The notes under the pieces are model-generated. The model had not been told where the DNA came from and made no database searches. It worked only from the letters and a program-made list of their open reading frames with translations. This document shows, one piece after another, positions 1-5,053 of a stretch of DNA of 5,053 nucleotides. This DNA is from an uncultured Thiotrichaceae bacterium (GTDB lineage Bacteria; Pseudomonadota; Gammaproteobacteria; Thiotrichales; Thiotrichaceae), in assembly GCA_938038645.1 (NCBI GenBank), contig CALHTA010000080.1, forward strand, positions 1-5,053, written 5' to 3'. Position 1 is the stretch's first letter, and each line of letters begins with the position of its first letter. The translations under genes were made by a program, and so were the position numbers.

Positions 1-3000
1 ACCAAAGACTAATTCTGGAGGTGGCACAATTCCTGGATAACCTGGCCCCGGCAATCTCGGTGAGCCACCACCTTCCATGACCGGAGTGTTTAATAGCGTC
101 TCACGAGCCGCAGGCTTATCAAAGTTTATTCCTGCCTTACCAGTGACCACATTCAGCGCATAAAGCCGGCTTACTGATCCATTAGCAATACCACAAGTGA
201 CTTCACCTGAATCAGGAACAAAAGTAGTGAAAATAACGGCACCGTTTCGGGTCAGTGCTTTGGTCAGGACTTTCTCACCAGTTTGTGGGAATGAAACAGC
301 CCAGCCTCGCTTGCCATCTTCGTTAAAACGCCCTCTGGTTGAAACCGAGACATCATCATTAACCGCCGTAATATCAACCTCAGCCAAATTATTTATTTTA
401 ATGGTTGTGAAATCTTCACCTATGGGCTTTTTGGGTAAGTCATCTATTAGTATAAAAAACTTATCATCAATCTTCTCGTTCATAGGGTGCGCTCGATAGC
501 CACTACCAATCGAAACGGTATAGAGTAATTTCCCTTTATGCACGACAGAGGCAACTTCAGGTGCTGAGTAAAACTTACGAGCATCTACACCAGAACCTGC
601 CAATGAGGCTAGCTTTGTCAATGTCGATTTTCTGGAATTACTACCAATCGACTCACTCAAATCAACTCGCCAGACGTTGCCACCCGTATCCGCAAAATAA
701 ATACGGTCAGCCATTCCATTGGCGTTAGTATCGAGCACCTTTAATCCACCAGGCACACTATCTTCAACCATTGAAGTGCTGATCGCATCACGTAAAGACC
801 ACAACTTACGGCCTGTTTTAGCGTCTAGTATTAAGATATTTTTACCGACAGAAGTATTTACTTCATTTGAAGGATCACCATTTTTAAGGGAGCCATCTTT
901 ATCTTTTCTATCTTCTGCTACGTCATAACCTCCACTAATAATAACCGCTTCTTTCATCAAACCTTTCTCACCATAGCCAACCCGATCTAAGTAAGGTGCA
1001 GACCATGATTGACCCATCGATGGATAGTCAGCCGCTGACTTTTTCCAAAGGAGTTTAGGACGATTAATGTTAGTCACATCAAGTGCGTAGTAAGTGGTTC
1101 CACCACGTCTCATACCAAAGTATAAATAGTGTTTTTTAGTGACCTTATCCTGCCAGTGAGAAATAGAACCGTCGACGCCATAGAGGTGATTACCATCAAG
1201 GTTATAATATTGCGGCTCTATGTTTTTAAGTAGCTCTTTCGGCATGAAGGCAAATTTCTCTTCACCCGTTGTTGTATCAAAGGCGTGCAGGTAACCCTCA
1301 TTGGTTCCTACAAAAATATACTGTTGCTTTGCCTGATCGCTTTTAGCAGTTGAATAGGTAACCACCAGAGGGTCAGAATGCAGCATGTCCCCCATGTGGT
1401 AGCGTGTGGTTTTATCAGGGTTTTCACCGCGAATGAAATCAATTAATAACTCACGATCGACCGAGCCTTCCTCAACGATGACTTCGTCCTTACCTTTTTT
1501 CGTATTCGCTATCTTATCGCGAACAACTTTGAGCCCAAGTATTTCGTTAGTGATAGCGTCGTTACTGGCAAGGAGTAAATTATCCTCAGCATTCAAATCA
1601 CAGATGCCTGAACCACAATTAATGTCAGAAACTAGATGACGAGTTTTAGGATTTAGCTTACTGGCAACGCCGCCTTTGCGTAAATTACTCCCGTCTGGAG
1701 TCGAATTAGGGCTATCTGACCAAAAATCTATAGCATCCTCGGTAAAGGTGCCTTGCTCGTCAAACGCCTCCAGATTATTTTTCCCCATAATGACCTTCAC
1801 TTCATGACCACTTTGGGATGTATTCACTAATCCAAATTTTTTGAGATTTCCTGACCATCTAACACCACTCGCTTTAGAGAAAATAGGAATATAAATCTCG
1901 TCTTCATGCTCTAAGCCATTGAGCACGTTCACACTGTAGCTTGGTGAGCCTAAGGTAGAGGCAGATGCTGCTACTGTCTCAATGATATCCGTCAGTGCCT
2001 TCTTTAATTTTTGAGAATTATCAGCAGAATAGTAGCCCTCTTTCCATGGAGTCTTTAGATTATCCTCTACGGTAACGAGACTTTTCAAATAGTCCTGCGT
2101 ATTTGTATCGATACTTCTGGAATAGCCGACCGTAAATACTTTAATGTTTTGCTCACCGGGTATCGCACGATTCATATCTCTAGTAGACATGAACTGTGTG
2201 ATTTCAGGTCCACATTGACCTGCTTTGAAACCACTCGGTGAGTCTTCACAGTCTTGAACCCCAGCAGCCAGAGTACCGTAGCGACTATCGCCCTTCATGT
2301 AAGATGCAAATGGGCCCGGTCCTTTGCCCCAGTTTTCTGTGACAACCCTGCTATACCAACGGCCATCCCTGACCAACTTAGTTTGATCCAGGTAATAATT
2401 GGTCGGATCCCCATCTGACAATAGAGCAATGTAATTTTGCTGACACCCATCCGTAATCGGGCTTTTATAATTAGGTGCTGTGTCAATATCTCTAGGGGTG
2501 GTGATTAAATTTCTAGTAATTGGCTCCCCTTGGTAGCTCGTGGGGTGCGCTCCACGAATGCTTGAAGGAATATCTTGCCCAAAGGCAACTCTGTCTCCTG
2601 CAAAGTAACGGGATGCTTCAACCAAGGAATCGACTATTGGCGTCCCGCCGTAAGGCTCCCAAGAATCTACGATGTCAGACAGATATTGCCTAACAACCGT
2701 CTTAGCTGAAGGATCTGGTAAATTATCGATTCTTGAATACTGACTAATAATAGGTGCGGCTAACTCATTAATTCCTTCGATCGGAAACGACACACCATGA
2801 ACACCGTGACTTCGATAGTTTTCGTCCCAACCTAACCTAGAATCATATCCATCAAAGGTACCCTGCCCGTAGCTCATTAAACCAATATTGATTTCGTCTG
2901 GCGCTTGATTCAACACCCGCTTGACCGCATTTTTCATGACATCTGATCTTGAAGGCGGGCTCCCCTCATCGATAACACCCGTTTTTGGGTTATATCCCTT

Positions 3001-3174
3001 CGCGGTAATTCCCCACTTCATACTACCGGACATATCCATTATAAATAACAGATTAGGTTTTGAGTTTCTGCTCAGAAAAACCTCAGTATCATCCGCAGTG
3101 GCAATGGCTTGAATACTAACCAAAGAAAAAGCCACAGCGGTGTTTAATGCACGTTTAATATTATTTTTATTCAT
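1..3174 (-). CDS. pilY1: PilY1-type type IV pilus tip adhesin, 3' end cut by window
   Basis: This is a secreted, pilus-associated protein of the PilY1 family, which caps type IV pili, helps prime assembly and opposes retraction, and mediates adhesion and surface sensing. The frame is open for 1058 codons from ATG 3174-3172 to the window edge with no stop; Pseudomonas PilY1 is about 1160 residues, so the end is probably close. A signal peptide covers residues 1-27 (basic start, hydrophobic core, ATA before D28). A von Willebrand A domain spans roughly 41-400: MIDAS motif DMSGS at 47-51, T178 in GGTP, and SDGD with D254 and D256. A seven-residue stretch YYSADNS (381-387) precedes a helix typical of the family. 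The C-terminal beta-propeller starts near GDMLHSDP (about 595) and includes FVGTNEGYLHAFD (621-633), ALDV (697-700), an EF-hand-like calcium loop DTNANGMAD (815-823) and GNVWRVD (832-838). It lies 44 bases downstream of pilX. A weak GTGAG ribosome site sits 7 bases before the start. The family assignment is secure; the exact ligand is unknown. Confidence 0.95.
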   Translation of the reverse strand, partial: MNKNNIKRALNTAVAFSLVSIQAIATADDTEVFLSRNSKPNLLFIMDMSGSMKWGITAKGYNPKTGVIDEGSPPSRSDVMKNAVKRVLNQAPDEINIGLMSYGQGTFDGYDSRLGWDENYRSHGVHGVSFPIEGINELAAPIISQYSRIDNLPDPSAKTVVRQYLSDIVDSWEPYGGTPIVDSLVEASRYFAGDRVAFGQDIPSSIRGAHPTSYQGEPITRNLITTPRDIDTAPNYKSPITDGCQQNYIALLSDGDPTNYYLDQTKLVRDGRWYSRVVTENWGKGPGPFASYMKGDSRYGTLAAGVQDCEDSPSGFKAGQCGPEITQFMSTRDMNRAIPGEQNIKVFTVGYSRSIDTNTQDYLKSLVTVEDNLKTPWKEGYYSADNSQKLKKALTDIIETVAASASTLGSPSYSVNVLNGLEHEDEIYIPIFSKASGVRWSGNLKKFGLVNTSQSGHEVKVIMGKNNLEAFDEQGTFTEDAIDFWSDSPNSTPDGSNLRKGGVASKLNPKTRHLVSDINCGSGICDLNAEDNLLLASNDAITNEILGLKVVRDKIANTKKGKDEVIVEEGSVDRELLIDFIRGENPDKTTRYHMGDMLHSDPLVVTYSTAKSDQAKQQYIFVGTNEGYLHAFDTTTGEEKFAFMPKELLKNIEPQYYNLDGNHLYGVDGSISHWQDKVTKKHYLYFGMRRGGTTYYALDVTNINRPKLLWKKSAADYPSMGQSWSAPYLDRVGYGEKGLMKEAVIISGGYDVAEDRKDKDGSLKNGDPSNEVNTSVGKNILILDAKTGRKLWSLRDAISTSMVEDSVPGGLKVLDTNANGMADRIYFADTGGNVWRVDLSESIGSNSRKSTLTKLASLAGSGVDARKFYSAPEVASVVHKGKLLYTVSIGSGYRAHPMNEKIDDKFFILIDDLPKKPIGEDFTTIKINNLAEVDITAVNDDVSVSTRGRFNEDGKRGWAVSFPQTGEKVLTKALTRNGAVIFTTFVPDSGEVTCGIANGSVSRLYALNVVTGKAGINFDKPAARETLLNTPVMEGGGSPRLPGPGYPGIVPPPELVFG
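706..732 (-). other. Calcium-binding loop in the PilY1 beta-propeller
   Basis: Codons for residues 815-823 read D-T-N-A-N-G-M-A-D, an EF-hand-like DxNxNxxxD loop between two propeller blades. In Pseudomonas aeruginosa PilY1 an equivalent aspartate-rich loop (around residues 851-859) binds calcium and controls whether pili extend or retract. All acidic and amide ligand positions are kept here, so calcium-dependent control is likely conserved. The equivalence rests on motif and position, not on an alignment. Confidence 0.8.
3022..3036 (-). other. MIDAS metal-binding motif of the PilY1 vWA domain
   Basis: These five codons encode DMSGS (residues 47-51), the DxSxS part of a metal-ion-dependent adhesion site. 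The other MIDAS ligands are also present: T178 in the GGTP segment and the D254/D256 region in SDGD. In von Willebrand A domains these residues hold a divalent cation used in ligand binding. The motif looks intact, so the adhesive domain is probably functional. That last step is inferred from the sequence alone. Confidence 0.85.
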
Positions 3175-3191
3175 TGGGTCACTCACTTTTA

Positions 3192-3208
3192 TGCCATCTT
3201 TAATGGCA
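3192..3208 (-). repeat. Small hairpin between pilX and pilY1
   Basis: The 44-base gap between the pilX stop and the pilY1 start contains TGCCAT and ATGGCA arms (6 bp, 5-base loop). On the transcribed strand the stem is followed by ATAAAAGTGAG and not by a T run, so it does not look like an intrinsic terminator. It lies just upstream of the weak pilY1 ribosome site (GAG at 3182-3184) and could affect translation or mRNA stability. A six-base stem can arise by chance, so any role is speculative. Confidence 0.35.
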
Positions 3209-3218
3209 AAGGATTACG

Positions 3219-3737
3219 TCACAGATTGCTATATTTACTAGGAGAAGGAACTTCTTTTCCCATTCCAGCGTGGTGCTTATCCCTTGCACCACTGTGGCCT
3301 TTTTTCTGTCTAGTAACTTGAAAGTCAAACAAGTCACACTTTCTTGCACCCATACCAATACTGCTGGCCCTTCCTAACACACCTTCACAATCATAAAGCT
3401 CGTTTAGTGCATCAAAGCCAACATCGGTAATTATTTCAATGGTCTCTTTTTTTGAATCACTCGCTGGTAACGTGTAGATACCCGTTACATCATTAAATTT
3501 TTTGCTTAGCATGGGATCATGCAGCATCTCTAGTTTGGTCAACGTCTTCAGATCATTAGCCGTTTCTTGATAAACCAATGTTTGAACCTTGTTATTTCTC
3601 GCTATCATTGTGTCAAACATCGATAGCTTTGAAGAGGTTAGACCGACAATAGTCATCACTAAGAGAATGACAAGGGTCGTCATTAATGTCATTCCTTGTT
3701 GCTTTTTAGGAGCAGACCTGAATCTTACTTTAGACAT
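3219..3737 (-). CDS. pilX: PilX-type type IV pilus minor prepilin
   Basis: A complete 172-residue protein of the PilX family, a minor pilin that acts with other minor pilins and PilY1 in the priming complex at the pilus tip. The leader is 15 residues, basic, and ends KKQQG; prepilin peptidase should cut after G15, before MTLMTT. A hydrophobic helix follows (about residues 17-33), embedding the protein in the inner membrane before assembly. The segment FDTMIARNNKVQTLVYQET (41-59) matches the helix seen after the membrane part of PilX proteins. C117 and C134 could form the C-terminal disulfide loop. The last 30 residues are basic and rich in Gly, His and Lys. Mature position 5 is Thr (T20) in place of the usual pilin Glu. 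The ATG at 3737-3735 is the right start because the leader begins there, and AAGG (3748-3745) lies 7 bases upstream. The gene precedes pilY1, the usual order, supporting co-transcription. Confidence 0.9.
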   Translation of the reverse strand: MSKVRFRSAPKKQQGMTLMTTLVILLVMTIVGLTSSKLSMFDTMIARNNKVQTLVYQETANDLKTLTKLEMLHDPMLSKKFNDVTGIYTLPASDSKKETIEIITDVGFDALNELYDCEGVLGRASSIGMGARKCDLFDFQVTRQKKGHSGARDKHHAGMGKEVPSPSKYSNL

Positions 3738-3919
3738 AGGAGAACCTTAATTTCGACAGCGCATTAAATATGCTGACGCTTATTTTTATTTTTTTGGGTC
3801 TAGAAGCTGGGGGTTTCTTCTAGCACTGCAATCATATCAATTATTCATCAAATGGGTATATCCATCAGACTAAAGGTGGACTCACTGACAGAAATATCCC
3901 CAAGGCCACCCAATAGCTT
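3738..3919. other. 182-base gap between mttB-like gene and pilX
   Basis: No gene is evident here. Read on the minus strand, the gap starts with 23 further open codons in the mttB frame, then tandem TGA stops (3850-3845). Next come an inverted repeat (3800-3823), an A-rich run (T-rich on the plus strand, 3781-3796), and a TATTTAAT element (3763-3770) about 25 bases before the pilX start. The last could be a -10 box, with the A tract acting like an UP element, but I see no good -35 hexamer. I found no sigma-54 type GG/GC promoter. A pilX-pilY1 promoter here is plausible from position only. Confidence 0.45.
3800..3823. repeat. 7-bp inverted repeat CTAGAAG/CTTCTAG
   Basis: Perfect arms CTAGAAG (3800-3806) and CTTCTAG (3817-3823) flank a 10-base spacer containing a run of five G on the plus strand. 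On the minus strand the repeat is followed by ACCC and then an A-rich tract, and on the plus strand by CACTG, so neither direction gives the stem-plus-T-run of an intrinsic terminator. A dyad like this upstream of pilX could be an operator for a dimeric regulator. That is a guess from geometry and location. Confidence 0.4.
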
Positions 3920-5053
3920 TCAGATTGGCTCAAGATCAGGCTCATTCGTACCCAGCTCTTCTTTACGCTTCGCGACATAAGCTTCTAACTCTTCTTTGAT
4001 TGCGGGGTCAATGGAAGGTGCTTCAAACTCTTCCAAAATCTGCTGCCAAATTTTAGTGGCGCGCATGGTGGTATCTTGTGAACCGGCGGCCTCCCAATTT
4101 TCATGATTCTGCCAATCACTCAGAAATGGCTCATAAAAAGCATCCTTATAACGCGCCATCGTATGATCACAGCCAAAGAAATGGCCGCCAGGCCCCACCT
4201 GCTTCATTGCATCCAAACCGATCTCATCAAGGTCTATTTTCATCGGCTTCAGCATACTCGACATATGTTGAAGCATTTCGCAGTCAACAATCACTTTTTC
4301 AAACGAGGCGACCAAACCTCCTTCTAACCAGCCTGCCGTATGATAAATGAGGTTACCGTGTCCCATGACTGAGCCCCACAGCGCCATCTGTGTTTCATAA
4401 ACGGCTTGCGCATCCACTGCGTTAGAAGCATTACAAGCACTAGTGCGGTGTGGAAGTTTGTAATAACGCGCGAGTTGCCCTCCCGCCAGATTGGCCAGTG
4501 CATTTTCTGGAGTACCAAAGGCAGGCGAACCAGAACGCATATCGACATTAGAAGTGAATCCACCATAGATAGAGGGAGTGCCAGGACGTGTTAGCTGTAA
4601 CAAAGAAATGCCTAATAGTGCCTCAGCATTTTGCTGCACTAAAGCGCCGCCCAAAGTCGCAGGCGTCATCGCGCCCATTAAAGTAAATGGAGTCACTGCA
4701 ACCGGCTGACCAAGTTTGGCCAACTGCATTGCGCCATAAGCCATGCTGTCATCTAGTTTTCGTGGCGAGTTAACATTGATATTGGTCATAGCACTCGGTG
4801 AGTTAGCCATCTCTTCTAAACTAATACCCCGAGCGATGGCGCACATGTTGGCAGCATCTAAAGAACGCCCAGCCCCAATTCCGGTTGAGAAAAAGGCTTT
4901 ATCCGACAAAGTAATGCTGGCGAATAAGGTATCGAGATGTCGGCTGTTTGCCGGTAAATCAGTGGGTGCTGTCGCCTGATTTCCAAAAAATGAAATGACG
5001 TTGAAGTACTGACCAAACTTGATCAAGCGCTCAAAGTCTTTCATGTTACCCAT
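3920..5053 (-). CDS. MttB-superfamily corrinoid methyltransferase, 5' end cut by window
   Basis: These 377 residues plus stop are the C-terminal part of a trimethylamine/betaine methyltransferase-like protein (MttB superfamily, COG5598). Such enzymes move a methyl group from a methylated amine to a cobalamin-carrying partner protein in the cytoplasm. Family members are about 500 residues, and the window starts at the conserved GNMKDFERLIKFGQYFNVI segment, normally about 130-150 residues in. The ATG at the edge is therefore internal, not the true start. Family features, numbered within the fragment: RHLDTLFASITLSDK (38-52), FTLMGAMTPATLGGA (123-137), TRPGTPSIYGGF (155-166), GSPAFGTPE (175-183), GHGNLIYHTAGWLEGGL (231-247) and GGHFFGCDHT (289-298), consistent with a TIM barrel. 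There is no in-frame TAG, so this part contains no pyrrolysine, as in glycine betaine methyltransferase MtgB. The substrate could be glycine betaine, carnitine, proline betaine or another quaternary amine; the sequence alone does not decide. No corrinoid protein or RamA-type activator gene is visible in the window. Confidence 0.9.
   Translation of the reverse strand: MGNMKDFERLIKFGQYFNVISFFGNQATAPTDLPANSRHLDTLFASITLSDKAFFSTGIGAGRSLDAANMCAIARGISLEEMANSPSAMTNINVNSPRKLDDSMAYGAMQLAKLGQPVAVTPFTLMGAMTPATLGGALVQQNAEALLGISLLQLTRPGTPSIYGGFTSNVDMRSGSPAFGTPENALANLAGGQLARYYKLPHRTSACNASNAVDAQAVYETQMALWGSVMGHGNLIYHTAGWLEGGLVASFEKVIVDCEMLQHMSSMLKPMKIDLDEIGLDAMKQVGPGGHFFGCDHTMARYKDAFYEPFLSDWQNHENWEAAGSQDTTMRATKIWQQILEEFEAPSIDPAIKEELEAYVAKRKEELGTNEPDLEPI

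Noticed and set aside
197..1639. Plus-strand open frames at 197-499, 719-928 and 1406-1639
   Set aside because: They are antisense to the continuous PilY1 frame, and their Ser-rich translations show no recognisable domain or ribosome site.
2295..2486. Minus-strand 63-codon open frame
   Set aside because: It is an alternative frame inside the vWA domain of PilY1, where the main frame encodes the conserved SDGD motif.
3781..3823. Inverted repeat plus T-rich run as a Rho-independent terminator
   Set aside because: On the plus strand the T run comes before the hairpin, and on the minus strand the hairpin is followed by A residues, so neither direction has the required stem then U-tract order.
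3817..3850. Tiny open frame (MIAVLEETPSF) in the mttB-pilX gap
   Set aside because: Eleven codons with no clear ribosome site and no known leader-peptide pattern; expected by chance.
4078..4350. Plus-strand open frame of 90 codons, and an overlapping one at 4103-4327
   Set aside because: Both lie wholly antisense to the well-supported methyltransferase gene and encode low-complexity, family-less peptides; they are shadows of the real frame.
5051..5053. ATG at the window edge as the start of the methyltransferase
   Set aside because: It falls in a conserved internal segment of the MttB family, and about 130-150 family residues would be missing; it is an internal methionine at a cut edge.

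Overview
The window reads almost entirely on the minus strand. It carries two functional blocks: a type IV pilus tip/minor-pilin pair (pilX then pilY1) and, upstream of them in transcription order, the C-terminal three quarters of an MttB-superfamily (COG5598) corrinoid methyltransferase. The PilX/PilY1 layout, with short AT-leaning intergenic gaps, points to a gammaproteobacterium. A non-pyrrolysine MttB relative with marine-type methylamine or betaine metabolism makes an aquatic or marine lineage plausible, but that is inference. I cannot name a genus.

Layout, following transcription from right to left. Positions 5053-3920 hold the mttB-like gene, whose 5' end lies outside the window. Positions 3919-3738 are a 182-base gap containing a 7-bp inverted repeat and an A/T tract. 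Positions 3737-3219 hold a complete PilX-type minor prepilin. A 44-base gap with a small hairpin follows. Positions 3174-1 hold a PilY1-type adhesin/tip protein, open for 1058 codons and still without a stop at the window edge. This last reading frame is continuous over the whole left 63% of the window. It was established by translating the minus strand from the ATG at 3174-3172.

PilX and PilY1 normally work together: minor pilins prime pilus assembly, and PilY1 sits at the fibre tip as a calcium-dependent adhesin, mechanosensor and anti-retraction factor. Their adjacency here fits one transcription unit. The methyltransferase belongs to a different pathway, corrinoid-dependent demethylation of methylated amines. 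It lies where pilW, pilV or fimU would be expected, so it probably marks the border of the pilus cluster or a rearrangement.

I found no RNA genes, CRISPR array, insertion sequence or convincing Rho-independent terminator. I do not see an undescribed system. The points worth a second look are the gene order at the mttB/pilX junction, the 23-codon open extension after the mttB stop, the inverted repeat in the gap, and the variant residue after the prepilin cleavage site.
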